DNA of 64,000 nt from Cypionkella psychrotolerans (GTDB lineage Bacteria; Pseudomonadota; Alphaproteobacteria; Rhodobacterales; Rhodobacteraceae). Positions 15,389 through 27,092 of the stretch are shown piece after piece; position 1 is the stretch's first letter, and the number at the start of each line of letters is the position of its first letter. The stretch spans positions 58,177 through 122,176 of the forward strand of contig NZ_LGIC01000069.1 of the NCBI RefSeq assembly GCF_001294535.1, given 5' to 3'. Below the pieces are notes generated by a model. The model searched no databases and was not told where the DNA came from. It worked only from the letters and a program-made list of their open reading frames with translations. A program made the translations under genes and the position numbers.

Positions 15389-15718
15389 ATGACCACCAGC
15401 ACGTTTGAAGTCGGCGATCTGCTCTCGATCCTCGGCGCGCACGGAATTGAAAAGCAGCTCAAGCAAATCGTTGGCGTCGGCAGTGTGTCGGTCAACCCGG
15501 TGTCAGGCTCGACCACAGTTGCCTTTGACCCGGCGAAAACAAGTTCGCCAGCGATTGAGGCGGCGATCAAGGAATGCGGATATCATTGTGCGGGCGAGGC
15601 TCTGCCTCAATCTGTGTGGCGGAGTGGAAGCTTTAGTACTCTCAGCAAATTCGGACCAACTCTGCCATACACGACACGTTTCAGGGTCTTCAACCGATTG
15701 ATCTGGCCTTTAGCTTGA
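15389..15718 (+). pseudogene. Heavy-metal P-type ATPase, only the N-terminal HMA-like domain left
   Basis: Residues 1-75 (TFEVGDLLSILGAHGIEKQL ... IKECGYHCAGEALP) match the divergent HMA-like domain, lacking the CxxC pair, found at the N-terminus of certain CopA-like metal pumps. After about 15615 the sequence becomes mobile-element DNA and the frame ends at 15718 with about 35 unrelated residues. The membrane and catalytic domains are missing, so the pump is dead. It was probably the last gene of the copper operon. An ISL3-type transposase remnant follows on the other strand. Confidence 0.7.
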
Positions 15719-15936
15719 ATGTTGCTCCGCGGTAGTTCGATGGCGTTTCTGAAAGCATCGATGTTCGGGTGAAGCGTTAAAGCAAAGCGCATGATAAGCG
15801 CAAGGTTCGTATTGATTGCGTTTTCGATCCAAGCATCAGGGCGATCGGCCTGACGACCGCGCAGGATTCCTTCGAACCGCATGGCAACGCTCCGCATCGT
15901 CGCGAAGGCAGGAGAACCGGCTTTCAATGCATCAAC
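15607..15936 (-). pseudogene. ISL3-family transposase, C-terminal fragment
   Basis: About 105 residues match the end of ISL3 transposases: a helix with AWIENAINTNLALIMRF, then ELPRSNIQAKGQINRLKTLK and VYGRVGPNLLRVL. The family pattern is LPWSNGQVEGQ-NRLK; here W is R and the catalytic Glu region reads QAKGQ, so it is inactive even apart from truncation. It differs from the complete ISL3 copy at 42433. It separates the broken metal ATPase from the broken bluB. Confidence 0.7.
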
Positions 15937-16347
15937 CTAAATCGCCATGACGGTCGAAAACTGCAGGGTTTCGGGCATGGTCCGCCGCCCCAACCCGCGC
16001 CCTTCGGCGGGGGTCTAATCGCTAAACACGGCAAGATGCACCGGGGCATCGCGCAGCCCCACCGGTTTCAGCCGGACATATTCCGCCTTTGTCACATCAT
16101 CATAGCCCGCCGCCGCCTCATGGTTGCAGCGTTCAAAGATCTCCTGAACCGCTGCGCGCTTCCCCGGATCCATGACCCGCAGGACACGCCAGGGACGGGA
16201 GTTCCCCACCGACGGAGCCATATCCATCGCCGCCCGCAACCGATCGATGACGGGTTCCGCAACGGGATCAGTGCGAAAGTGCCGGACATCGCGAAGCCAC
16301 CGCAGAATGTCGTTCAGCGTGTCGGCCTTTGTCGGTAGAAATTCCAT
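15937..16347 (-). pseudogene. bluB: BluB (5,6-dimethylbenzimidazole synthase), truncated
   Basis: The N-terminal half matches BluB: WLRDVRHFRTDPV, the FMN-binding APSVGNSRPWR, then LRDAPVHLAVFSD. A TAG at 16015-16017 interrupts the frame; beyond it TPAEGRGLGRRTMPETLQFS continues in frame as expected for BluB, then similarity stops near 15950 where ISL3 DNA begins. BluB cuts FMNH2 to make the lower ligand of vitamin B12. Both the stop and the missing C-terminal half mean no enzyme is made. It lies downstream of queF on the same strand. Confidence 0.8.
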
Positions 16348-16420
16348 CCCGCCTCACTGTGATGACCTTGGCCCGATCCTGCCCGCCAGTACCACGGTAT
16401 TGTATTCTTGGCTTAATGTA

Positions 16421-16882
16421 TCAGCCGCGCCCGCGATAGGGCGGCACGCCCTGATCGGGGATCCAGACGTTATCGGGCAGAGCGCCGGTCTGGTAGAACA
16501 CATCGATCGGGATACCGCCGCGCGGATACCAGTAGCCGCCAATGCGCAGCCATTCCGGGTCGAGCAGTTCCACCAGCCGCTTGCCGATCGAAACCGTGCA
16601 ATCCTCATGAAACGCGCCGTGATTGCGGAACGACCCGAGATACAGCTTCAGCGATTTGCTTTCGACCAGCCAATGCTGCGGCACATAGTCGATCACCATA
16701 TGTGCAAAATCGGGCTGGCCCGTCATCGGGCACAGCGAGGTGAATTCAGGTGCGGTAAAGCGGACGCAATAGGCGGTGCCCGCCTGCGGGTTTGCCACCT
16801 TTTCCAGCACCGCCTCTTCGGGGCTTTGCGGCAGCGGGGTGGCAGTGCCAAGCTGTTTCAGATCCTTGTAGATATCAGTCAT
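16421..16882 (-). CDS. queF: NADPH-dependent 7-cyano-7-deazaguanine reductase
   Basis: A 153-residue type I QueF. It reduces preQ0 to preQ1 in queuosine synthesis. Visible are the catalytic Cys in [11 protein letters not shown] and the family signature [20 protein letters not shown], which binds NADPH and closes the active site. The ATG at 16882 (MTDIYKDL) is preferred over one four codons upstream because GGAGA is correctly spaced. It is the last intact gene of the queC-queD-queE-queF unit. Cytoplasmic. Confidence 0.93.
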   Translation of the reverse strand: MTDIYKDLKQLGTATPLPQSPEEAVLEKVANPQAGTAYCVRFTAPEFTSLCPMTGQPDFAHMVIDYVPQHWLVESKSLKLYLGSFRNHGAFHEDCTVSIGKRLVELLDPEWLRIGGYWYPRGGIPIDVFYQTGALPDNVWIPDQGVPPYRGRG

Positions 16883-16899
16883 GTCGATCTCCATCGCGG

Positions 16900-17637
16900 T
16901 CAGACCCCGCGTTTGTTGCCCCAAAGCAGAACGTGAAGTTGTGGCAGCACGTGGGCGGCAAACCAACGGTCGGCAATCAACCGCTCCACCAGCCAGCCCA
17001 TGCGCTGTAATATCCCGTCAGTGTCGATAAAGGCATCGTCGTCCTGCGGCCCCGGCGGGGTGTGATTGCCCGGTTGCAGATAAACCGGCAGGCCCGGAAA
17101 CCGTGCTGCGGCATCACGGGCGTAGGCATAATCTGCCTCGTCGAACACCACGAATTTGAGCACGATGCGCGGCCCGGACGCGGCGGCTTCCACACAGGCC
17201 CGCAGCGCCGCCCAGTCGGTTGTCATCGCACTAGAGGGCGGTTTGGGGCTAAGCACCAACACATCAAGATCGGAAAACCAGTCGCGGCTGACCGAACCTT
17301 GGGTTTCCAGCGCAAAGCGATAGCCCGCAGCTTGCCCCTGCCGGATCAGTGACCCCAAAGGCTGAATGGCCGGATTGCCCCCCGACAAAGACACCATCAA
17401 GGGCTGCCCCCCCGACAAAGCCCGCACCTCGTCCAGCACCTCACCGGTGGTCATCGCCCGCCAATCAGCACGAAAGCGGCTGTCCACCGCATGCAGGCTG
17501 TCGCACCAGGAACAACGGTAATCGCAGCCGCCGGTGCGCACAAACACAGTGGGCTGGCCGATCAGGGCGCCCTCGCCTTGAATGGTCGGCCCGAAGATCT
17601 CCGAGACGCGGATGTCGCTTTCGACGGTCCCGGTCAT
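16900..17637 (-). CDS. queE: 7-carboxy-7-deazaguanine synthase (radical SAM)
   Basis: A 245-residue radical SAM enzyme. The [10 protein letters not shown] motif holds the three cluster-binding cysteines; [15 protein letters not shown] and SLSGGNPA are QueE hallmarks. It converts 6-carboxytetrahydropterin to 7-carboxy-7-deazaguanine with SAM and Mg2+. The ATG at 17637 overlaps the queD stop (ATGA); the frame is open further upstream but only inside queD. Typical length for the family. Confidence 0.93.
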   Translation of the reverse strand: MTGTVESDIRVSEIFGPTIQGEGALIGQPTVFVRTGGCDYRCSWCDSLHAVDSRFRADWRAMTTGEVLDEVRALSGGQPLMVSLSGGNPAIQPLGSLIRQGQAAGYRFALETQGSVSRDWFSDLDVLVLSPKPPSSAMTTDWAALRACVEAAASGPRIVLKFVVFDEADYAYARDAAARFPGLPVYLQPGNHTPPGPQDDDAFIDTDGILQRMGWLVERLIADRWFAAHVLPQLHVLLWGNKRGV

Positions 17638-17993
17638 GGCCGGTATTCCGCCCAGGTCTTTGGCGTCTCGCTGACCCGCACCGCGACGGTTTCCGGCAGG
17701 CGCGGTTTGCACCAGTCATAGAAATGCTGCGCCAGACATTCCGAGGTGACGGCGTCATGGCCCAGCACCTCGTTCAGGTGGCGATGGTCAAAATTGTCGT
17801 CGATGTAGCGCTTCAGCGGGGTCAGATCGTGGTAATCGCGCACAAAGCCAAAGGCGTTCAGCGCAGCGGCGGCCAGTTCCACCACCACGATATAGTTATG
17901 GCCATGCAGCCGGGCGCATTGATGATCCACCGGCAGTTGGCACAACTGATGCGAGGCGGAAAAGTGGAACTCCTTGGTGATGCTGAACATCAA
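17634..17993 (-). CDS. queD: 6-carboxy-5,6,7,8-tetrahydropterin synthase
   Basis: A 119-residue PTPS-fold enzyme. Zinc-binding histidines appear in FSASHQL and LHGHNY; the catalytic Cys in the [19 protein letters not shown] region and PTSE-like VTSECLAQ are in place. It converts 7,8-dihydroneopterin triphosphate into CPH4, the second step toward preQ0. Start and stop overlap queC and queE by four bases each, so the operon is tightly coupled. Confidence 0.93.
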   Translation of the reverse strand: MMFSITKEFHFSASHQLCQLPVDHQCARLHGHNYIVVVELAAAALNAFGFVRDYHDLTPLKRYIDDNFDHRHLNEVLGHDAVTSECLAQHFYDWCKPRLPETVAVRVSETPKTWAEYRP

Positions 17994-18688
17994 ACCGCCG
18001 CCCGCTTGACAGCTTCGCGCCAGAAATCCGCATCGGCGTAATCGGTGGGATCGGTAATGCCGGCCAGATCAAAGGCCTCGCGCCGCTCGACGCAGGTGCC
18101 GCAGCGCCCGCAATGGACCGCGCCCCCCTTGTAGCAGGACCAAGTCTGCGCAAAGGGCGTGCCGTGCCTTGCGCCATCGGTGACGATGGCCGATTTCGGT
18201 ACATTCACATAGGGGGCCAGCAGCGCGATATCGGCATATCCGTCCAGCGCATGGCGTTGCATGGCCTGGAATGCGTCGATGAATCCGGGGCGGCAATCAG
18301 GGTAGATGAAATGATCGCCGCCATGCACTGCGGTGGCCACGGCATCCGCCCTGCGTGATGCAGCGACCCCGAAGGCGACGGCCAACATGATCGCATTGCG
18401 GTTCGGCACGACGGTGATGCGCATGCTCTCTTCGGCGTAATGCCCGTCGGGCACCGCCACATCATCGGTCAGAGCCGAGCCGGACAGGCTTTGGCCAATC
18501 GCGCGAATGTCGATGATCTGATGCGGCACGTTCAGGCGCGTCGCACAGGCCGCCGCAAAGTCCAACTCTTTGCGGTGCCGCTGTCCGTAGTCAAACGACA
18601 GCAGCCCGAGCAGGTCATGCTCGGCCGCGACCCTGTGGGCCAGCGAAACGGAGTCCAATCCGCCGGAGCAGATGACGATAGTTTTCAT
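17990..18688 (-). CDS. queC: 7-cyano-7-deazaguanine synthase
   Basis: A 232-residue QueC. The N-terminal ATP-pyrophosphatase loop ICSGGLDSVSLAH is at residues 7-19; the C-terminal zinc site is CYKGGAVHCGRCGTCVERR. It makes preQ0 from 7-carboxy-7-deazaguanine, ammonia and ATP. First gene of the que operon; a type I preQ1 riboswitch lies directly before it and should turn off translation when preQ1 is plentiful. Confidence 0.95.
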   Translation of the reverse strand: MKTIVICSGGLDSVSLAHRVAAEHDLLGLLSFDYGQRHRKELDFAAACATRLNVPHQIIDIRAIGQSLSGSALTDDVAVPDGHYAEESMRITVVPNRNAIMLAVAFGVAASRRADAVATAVHGGDHFIYPDCRPGFIDAFQAMQRHALDGYADIALLAPYVNVPKSAIVTDGARHGTPFAQTWSCYKGGAVHCGRCGTCVERREAFDLAGITDPTDYADADFWREAVKRAAV

Positions 18689-18695
18689 GCGAGTG

Positions 18696-18727
18696 TCCTT
18701 GTTTTAACCGGGTAGGCTGCGACCGGT
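18696..18727 (-). promoter_or_regulatory. preQ1 riboswitch, type I
   Basis: On the minus strand the stretch 18727-18696 forms CCGG-TCGCAG-CCTA-CCGG followed by an A-rich TTAAAACAAGGA. This is the H-type pseudoknot layout of preQ1-I aptamers: a short P1 hairpin whose loop (CGCAG) pairs with the downstream AAGG. It closely resembles the small Thermoanaerobacter aptamer as I remember it. The AAGGA end is also the queC ribosome site, eight bases before ATG, so ligand binding would hide it. Confidence 0.82.
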
Positions 18728-18879
18728 AGTGCATGGCTCAGGTCATACTGCGGCGACTGGCGGAGGGGAAGGGGCATCATCCTGTCACTAGTCGTGGTTG
18801 ATGTCTTGCGCGAAGGTGCCGATTTTGCCGCGGCTCGCGCTGCCGCGCCCCCGAATGATGACAGCCAAGACCATCCCGC

Positions 18880-19123
18880 GCAGATCAGGCATCCAGCCCA
18901 AGTCAAGCGTCCGCGCCCAATGTGTCAGCGCATATGCGGAGAAATAATCAACCCCGGTCGCCGCCCCTTCGGCAATCCGCCGGCGCGCCATGTTGCCCTA
19001 CGCTTCGGTCACGCAGCGCCCCGCAACAAGCTGCAGCGCCGTGCGCAGGGTCGCGGTGTCCATATTTTCCAGCAGCACCCCAACTGCAAAGTTCAACGCC
19101 AGCACCTCGGCCAGTTGATCCAG
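18880..19123 (-). pseudogene. nadC: Quinolinate phosphoribosyltransferase remnant
   Basis: Only the last third of NadC is recognisable: LDQLAEVLALNFAVGVLLEN, MDTATLRTALQLVAGRCVTEA, an in-frame TAG, then RRRIAEGAATGVDYFSAYAL and THWARTLDLGWM. Intact NadC has D-N-M then ASGGV and ISVGALTHS at these places. The first two thirds of the gene are gone and no start exists, so no enzyme is made. NadC makes nicotinate mononucleotide from quinolinate. The remnant abuts the dead nadA. Confidence 0.75.
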
Positions 19124-20184
19124 TCAGTTGACCTGGATCTGGATCCCCTGCACTGCTAGCCCTGCGCGGTCGGCAATTGCGCCATTCACCTCGACCGGAG
19201 TGGTCATCGAATCCAACGATTACAAAATTTTTCAACGTGATCATTTTCATTTAAGAGCACATATTGCCCGAACCGACGAAATCCACTTCTGGCAGCGCAT
19301 CCGCAATATTGCTGGCCATCGAATATTCCGTGGCCAGCATCGCCCTAGCAGGTTTCAGCCGCTGCACATATCCGATGGTGCCGGCAGTCGAGCCCGAAAA
19401 GTCGGCCTCGTCCACCAAATCAGCGGGCATTCCGGGTGGGCGATGAACACCCTATCGCGCTGAACGCTCGGAATTCACGCAGGTCTTGCGCGGTGCATCG
19501 TTCATGCACGATGCACGAGCCCTCCCGCCGCATCACCCGCTGATGCGGCACCATCCGCGCCACGTTCTGCGCCAGATCTTTGTCTGGCGTCTTAATCAGC
19601 GTATCGCCTTCCATTGCCGGCACGATGTGTGCCGCATTAGCCGACGTGCGGAAAATATGCGATGCGGCCTTTCCCGCTTCCTTCGTTTTCACATACGTGA
19701 CCACCAGCGCACCCAGATAGCGCGCCCGCATCTGCGTAATCCCCGCCGGAGTGATCGCGTCCGCTAGAGCATGTCGTGTTCAATCACATTCAGGCATTCA
19801 CCCCGCAACCCGAGGCAGCGATTGCCCTTGCAAACGCTGCCTCGGGTTGCGGGGTGAATTCAATTTAACGCGACACGCTCTAGCGAACACATCGACCTGC
19901 ACCTCGGTCACCTTGATCGCCAGATGCAGGCTGTCGCCGACCACATCGGCGACGCCATGGAAAATATCTGGCGTCATCTAGTTATGCGCAAGTATCACAG
20001 CATTGCGCTCTTGCTTCAGCCGGTTAATCGCCAGCACATAGGGCGCATGGCACGCCCAATCAGCCAAGGGCACAACCCGCGCCACCCGAGCGTGTACATC
20101 CGCCGTCGCCTCTGCGGCGGCAAGGGAAGGTGCCAGATCAAAGCTTTGCGCCAGTTTGGCCCTGATCGCGTCAACGTCCATCAT
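19124..20184 (-). pseudogene. nadA: Quinolinate synthase, heavily decayed
   Basis: From the ATG pair at 20184 the frame reads a good NadA N-terminus (DVDAIRAKLAQSFDL ... INRLKQERNAVILAHN), then a TAG where the conserved Tyr of AHNY belongs, then MTPDIFHGVADVVGDS. About 33 codons are missing, replaced by a 120-bp hairpin repeat at 19764-19883. Further on GALVVTYVKTKEAGKAASHI, HERCTAQDLREF, HPECPADLVDEADFSGS and the end of the gene (MTTPVEVNGAIADRA) are spread over several frames with another stop (CS then TAA). Quinolinate synthesis from this copy is impossible. Confidence 0.85.
19764..19883. repeat. MITE/REP-like palindromic repeat inside nadA
   Basis: A 120-bp block bounded by CTAGAGC at 19764 and GCTCTAG ending 19883; the outer ~22 bp on each side are imperfect inverted copies (CTAGAGCATGTCGTGTT against CTAGAGCGTGTCGCGTT). 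Inside lies a perfect 25-bp stem (19796-19820 with 19835-19859) around a 14-nt loop. It replaces part of nadA. The CTAG tips resemble small non-autonomous elements mobilised by IS630/IS5-type transposases, but no transposase or target duplication is visible here. Confidence 0.7.
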
Positions 20185-20302
20185 GCTCCTATCCAGACTT
20201 CCCAAGATCGGACGCGCCAGCACGGAAGCGATGCCACAGAAGGGCTAAGCGATGCATTACGAAGATTGACCCGGTCAATTCTCCCCCCTATCCTGCGCAT
20301 AC

Positions 20303-23244
<2,942 letters not shown>

Positions 23245-23255
<11 letters not shown>

Positions 23256-23439
23256 CCTGAACGGCCGCCCGCAAACCATAACCGCCACAACTCTCGCCGC
23301 CGCCTTGACCGAATTGGGGCTGACCGGCCCGTTGGCCACCGCCGTAAACGGGCTATTCGTGGCAGGATCGGCGCGCGCCATCACTACCCTGAACAACGGC
23401 GACCGGGTCGAGGCACTGTCCCCGATGCAAGGGGGTTGA
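23245..23439 (+). CDS. thiS: Sulfur carrier protein ThiS
   Basis: A 64-residue ubiquitin-like protein ending in the required GG. The start [12 protein letters not shown] and the segment [15 protein letters not shown] core fit ThiS. ThiF adenylates the terminal glycine, which then carries the thiocarboxylate sulfur for ThiG. Overlaps thiO and sits one base before thiG. Confidence 0.93.
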
Positions 23440-23440
23440 G

Positions 23441-24214
23441 ATGAGGGTCTATGACACTGACCTCGGCTCAGACCTGCTGCTGGGAACAGCACAATATCCC
23501 TCGCCTGCCACCCTTGCACAGGCCATCACCGCTTCGGGCGCTGCGGTGGTTACGGTTTCGCTGCGGCGTGAAGGCGGGCACGGCACCGGCTTCTGGCCGC
23601 TAATCCAAGCCGCTGGCTGCCGGATCCTGCCCAACACTGCCGGGTGTCATTCGGCGCAAGAGGCGGTGACGACAGCTTGCATGGCGCGCGATCTGTTTGA
23701 AACCAACTGGATCAAGCTGGAGGTGATCGGCCATGCCGATACCCTGCAGCCCGATCCTTTCGCGCTGGTCGAAGCGGCAGGCATTCTGGTGGCTGAAGGC
23801 TTTGAGGTCTTCCCCTACACCACCGAAGACCTGATTGTGGGCGAGCGTCTGGTGGATGCCGGATGCCGCGTGCTGATGCCCTGGGGTGCGCCCATAGGCT
23901 CCGGTCAGGGCCTGCGCCACCGCGAGGCTTTGGCGACCATGCGGGCGCATTTTCCGAGCGTGCCGCTGATTGTCGATGCCGGAATCGGCGCGCCAAGCCA
24001 AGCGGCTTTGGCGATGGAGATGGGCTTTGACGGGGTTCTTCTGAACACTGCCGTCGCCAAGGCGGGCGATCCGGTGGCCATGGCTCGCGCCTTCGGTCAA
24101 GCCGTGCAGGCGGGGCGGGCAGCACATCTGGCAGGCCTGATACCGCCACGTGACATGGCGTCCCCCTCGACCCCGATCTTTGGCATGGCGGATTTGGCGA
24201 CGGTGTTGGCATGA
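23441..24214 (+). CDS. thiG: Thiazole synthase
   Basis: A 257-residue TIM-barrel enzyme. [18 protein letters not shown], the Schiff-base Lys in [13 protein letters not shown] [22 protein letters not shown] and [17 protein letters not shown] are clear ThiG features. It condenses DXP, dehydroglycine and ThiS-thiocarboxylate into the thiazole. Its stop overlaps the thiE start. Normal length. Confidence 0.94.
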   Translation: MRVYDTDLGSDLLLGTAQYPSPATLAQAITASGAAVVTVSLRREGGHGTGFWPLIQAAGCRILPNTAGCHSAQEAVTTACMARDLFETNWIKLEVIGHADTLQPDPFALVEAAGILVAEGFEVFPYTTEDLIVGERLVDAGCRVLMPWGAPIGSGQGLRHREALATMRAHFPSVPLIVDAGIGAPSQAALAMEMGFDGVLLNTAVAKAGDPVAMARAFGQAVQAGRAAHLAGLIPPRDMASPSTPIFGMADLATVLA

Positions 24215-24807
24215 GGCTGGACCGGTTCTATCTGATCCTGCCGGATGCAACGATGCTGGCGGCTTTGGTGCCCTTGGGCGCGCGCTTGGTACAATTGCGC
24301 CTGAAGTCCGATGATGTGGCAGAAGTGCGCCGTCAAGTCGCGCAAAGCCTTGAAATCTGTGCCAAACATGGTACGCAACTGGTGGTCAACGACCATTGGC
24401 AAACGGCCATCGACCTTGGCGCCGATGCTGTGCATTTGGGGCAGGAAGATCTGGATACCGCCGATCTGCCAGCCCTGCGCCGCGCCGGAGTTGCGATTGG
24501 CATGTCCACCCATGATGAGGCGGAGTTGGAGCGCGCCTTGTCGCTAAGCCCGGCGTATGTGGCGCTGGGGCCGATCTATCCGACGCTGTTGAAGCAGATG
24601 CCGTGGCAGCCGCAGGGGCTGGAAAAGCTGACCCGCTGGAAGACCTGGATCAGCGCCCTGCCCCTTGTCGCCATCGGCGGCTTGACCCTGCCCCGTCTGC
24701 CCGGCGTATTTGCGGCCGGGGCTGACAGTGCCGCCGTGGTGACCGATATCGTCACGGCCCAGGACCCCGTCGCACAGACCCAAACCTGGCTGAGGGCGAC
24801 CAGATGA
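24211..24807 (+). CDS. thiE: Thiamine-phosphate synthase
   Basis: A 198-residue TIM-barrel protein, slightly short for Thi[44 protein letters not shown] and VAIGGLTL follow the family order. It joins HMP-PP and thiazole phosphate to make thiamin phosphate. Four-base overlaps with thiG and thiF show a coupled operon. Confidence 0.93.
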   Translation: MRLDRFYLILPDATMLAALVPLGARLVQLRLKSDDVAEVRRQVAQSLEICAKHGTQLVVNDHWQTAIDLGADAVHLGQEDLDTADLPALRRAGVAIGMSTHDEAELERALSLSPAYVALGPIYPTLLKQMPWQPQGLEKLTRWKTWISALPLVAIGGLTLPRLPGVFAAGADSAAVVTDIVTAQDPVAQTQTWLRATR

Positions 24808-25712
24808 GCAATGAACGCTATGCCCGCCAGATGATCCTGCCGCAGTTCGGCGCTTTGGGCCAAGCGCAGTTACAAGCGGCTCATGTCGTAGTGGTTGGCG
24901 CCGGCGGCCTTGGGTCAACTGTGATCCCGGCTCTGGCGGGCGCAGGAGTTGGGCGGTTGACCATCCTGGACGCCGATGTGGTGGAGGCGAGCAACCTGCA
25001 CCGCCAGCCGCTTTATACGATGCACGATCTTGGTCAGGCTAAGGCGCAGGTGGCGGCGGCGCGGGTGCGGGCGATCAACCCTGATTGTCAGGTGCAGGCC
25101 CGCATCATCCGCGCGGGTCCGCAGGATGAATCTCTGGTCGCTTCGGCTGACCTGATCCTCGATGCGGCCGATAATTTTGCCACGTCTTACGCGCTGTCTG
25201 ACTTGTGTTTTACGGCGGGAAAGCCGCTGATCGCGGCCTCGATTCTTGGTATGGCGGGCTTTGTCGGCGGGTTTTGCGGCGGCGCGCCCAGCTTCCGTGC
25301 GGTCTTCCCCAAACCCGACGCGGCGGCGGGCACCTGTGCCACCGCGGGGGTGCTTGGTCCTGCGGTGGCGGTTCTAGGCGCGATGCAGGCGCAGATGGCG
25401 CTGGCGGTGCTGTTGGGCATGACCCCCTCGCCGCTTGGCCGGATGGTCACGTTGGATCTGCAACGCTGGCACTTCGGAGGCTTTGAGTTCTCGAAAGCCG
25501 AAGAGATTGCCGGTTTTGCCTTTATTGCCAGCTCTTTGCCGTCGGACACACTGATTGATCTGCGCGCGGCACCGCCCGATCTTTCCACACTGGTTCTGCC
25601 CCAATGCCGGATCGTTCTGGCCTGCAAGACCGGACTGCGGGCCTGGCGTGCCGCAGAAATTCTCGCCGCGCGCGGGGCGAAAGACGTGGTTCTGCTGGCA
25701 GACGGCCAATGA
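24804..25712 (+). CDS. thiF: ThiF/MoeB adenylyltransferase with a rhodanese-like tail
   Basis: A 302-residue E1-like enzyme. The nucleotide-binding loop VVVGAGGLGS, DADVVEASNLHRQ, and DNFATSYALSD are typical. It adenylates the ThiS C-terminus. From about residue 245 to the end there is a short rhodanese-like segment with the candidate active Cys in VLACKTGLRAW, suggesting it may also deliver sulfur. The usual zinc CxxC pairs are not evident. The stop overlaps thiD. MoeB is an alternative name, but context makes ThiF the better call. Confidence 0.88.
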   Translation: MSNERYARQMILPQFGALGQAQLQAAHVVVVGAGGLGSTVIPALAGAGVGRLTILDADVVEASNLHRQPLYTMHDLGQAKAQVAAARVRAINPDCQVQARIIRAGPQDESLVASADLILDAADNFATSYALSDLCFTAGKPLIAASILGMAGFVGGFCGGAPSFRAVFPKPDAAAGTCATAGVLGPAVAVLGAMQAQMALAVLLGMTPSPLGRMVTLDLQRWHFGGFEFSKAEEIAGFAFIASSLPSDTLIDLRAAPPDLSTLVLPQCRIVLACKTGLRAWRAAEILAARGAKDVVLLADGQ

Positions 25713-26428
25713 GCGTTCTGGTCATTGCCGGGCTTGACAGTTCCGGTGACGCCGGAGTGCTGCGCGATTGTGCCGTGTTGGCCGAACACGAGCTGACGGC
25801 ACGGGTCGCGGTGACCGCGGTAACCGCGCAAGGGGCGATGGGCGTGACGGCACTGCACCCGGTGCCCCCGGCGGTCGTGGCGGCGCAGATCGCGGCCGCC
25901 GGATCGGTTCGGGCGATCAAATCCGGCATGCTGGCCAATGCAGGTATCGTGCTGGCAGTCGCCCGGGCACTGCCATGCGGCATTCCTTTTGTCCTCGATC
26001 CGGTGCTGGCCGCAAGTTCGGGTGCCGAGCTGCTGGATGCGGCCGGACGTGCCGCCCTGCTTCAGCATTTGCTGGCACGCGCGACGCTGATCACGCCAAA
26101 TCTGCCTGAAGCGGCCAAACTGACCGGCCTGCCTGAGGCGATGGACGACCACACCCGAAATGCTACGGCGGCGGCCCTGATCGCCATGGGCGCGCAGGCG
26201 GTGCTGTTGAAAGGCGGCCATGCCAGCGGGCCGTGGGCCACAGACTGGCTGCACCGCCCCGGCCAGCCAACTCTTGCCTTCACCGCCCCGCGCCTGCCCA
26301 ATGACAAACGCGGTACAGGCTGCACTCTTGCAACGGCTTTGGCATCGGCTCTGGCACGGGGATACGATCTGCCGGAGGCCTGCGCCGTCGCCCGCGAGTA
26401 TTTGCAGCAGTGGCTGGCGAGCTGCTAA
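25709..26428 (+). CDS. thiD: Hydroxymethylpyrimidine (phosphate) kinase
   Basis: A 239-residue ribokinase-fold kinase. It begins VLVIAGLDSSGDAG, a ThiD hallmark, and contains TAVTAQ, AIKSGML, TPNLPEAAKLTG, LLKGGHA and the anion-hole/catalytic segment RGTGCTLATALAS. It phosphorylates HMP and HMP-phosphate to HMP-PP. The ATG overlaps the thiF stop. Last gene of the thi operon. Confidence 0.93.
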   Translation: MSVLVIAGLDSSGDAGVLRDCAVLAEHELTARVAVTAVTAQGAMGVTALHPVPPAVVAAQIAAAGSVRAIKSGMLANAGIVLAVARALPCGIPFVLDPVLAASSGAELLDAAGRAALLQHLLARATLITPNLPEAAKLTGLPEAMDDHTRNATAAALIAMGAQAVLLKGGHASGPWATDWLHRPGQPTLAFTAPRLPNDKRGTGCTLATALASALARGYDLPEACAVAREYLQQWLASC

Positions 26429-26459
26429 GTTAAGCATTGCGTTCGGCACCGCAGCCATT

Positions 26460-26469
26460 TTATCTATAA
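26460..26469 (+). promoter_or_regulatory. BioR operator before bioR
   Basis: TTATCTATAA, the BioR box of alphaproteobacteria as I recall it, ends three bases before the bioR ATG at 26472. This implies that BioR represses itself. Related sites occur upstream of bioB. Confidence 0.8.
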
Positions 26470-26471
26470 AT

Positions 26472-27092
26472 ATGGCTAACTCCGACACGCCCCCAACAGA
26501 AACCCTCTCCGACCGAATCGCCAACGCGCTGACCGAGCAAATCGTGCGCGGCGATCTCGCCCCCGGTGAAAAGCTTCGCCAAGATCACATCGCGCAAGCG
26601 CATAATGCCAGTCATGTGCCCGTGCGCGAAGCGTTTTTACGACTGGTCGCTAAGGGCCTTGCTACCAACGAGCCGCGCCGTGGCGTGCGCGTAGCCCCGC
26701 TCAGCCGCGACGATATGCGCGAGGTGCTGGACATGCGGCTGGCGCTAGAGGTGCTTGCCTTGCGACACGCAGCCCCCGTGATGGCCCCGGCGGACTTTGC
26801 ACGTGTCGATGCCGCCCGCATTTCCTGCGATACCGCAGACAACAGATTGGATTGGGAGATTCATAATCGCGGCTTCCATTATGCCTTGGTTTCTCCCTGT
26901 GCGATGCCGCGCCTGCTGGCCGAAATCGGCACGCTGCAACTGCTCAGCGCGCGGCATTTTCACGCCACTTGGCGCGCCGATTGGGAAAGCCGCACCGACA
27001 TTGACCACCGCAACATCCTGTCTGCGCTGCTACGCAAAGACACCGAAGCAGCGGTGGCAATTCTGATCCGGCATTTGCAGCGGTTGCGTTAA
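26472..27092 (+). CDS. bioR: GntR-family regulator, probable biotin repressor BioR
   Basis: A 206-residue GntR/FadR-type protein: an N-terminal winged helix (LSDRIANALTEQIVRGDLAP, then GEKLRQDHIA and HVPVREAFLRL) and a C-terminal all-helical FCD-like domain. BioR is the alphaproteobacterial GntR repressor of biotin genes. The call rests on position next to bioC, a perfect TTATCTATAA box at its own start, and matching boxes before bioB on the other strand. The gene converges with bioC; their stop codons overlap. GntR identity is firm; the BioR name is inferred from the sites. Confidence 0.82.
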   Translation: MANSDTPPTETLSDRIANALTEQIVRGDLAPGEKLRQDHIAQAHNASHVPVREAFLRLVAKGLATNEPRRGVRVAPLSRDDMREVLDMRLALEVLALRHAAPVMAPADFARVDAARISCDTADNRLDWEIHNRGFHYALVSPCAMPRLLAEIGTLQLLSARHFHATWRADWESRTDIDHRNILSALLRKDTEAAVAILIRHLQRLR

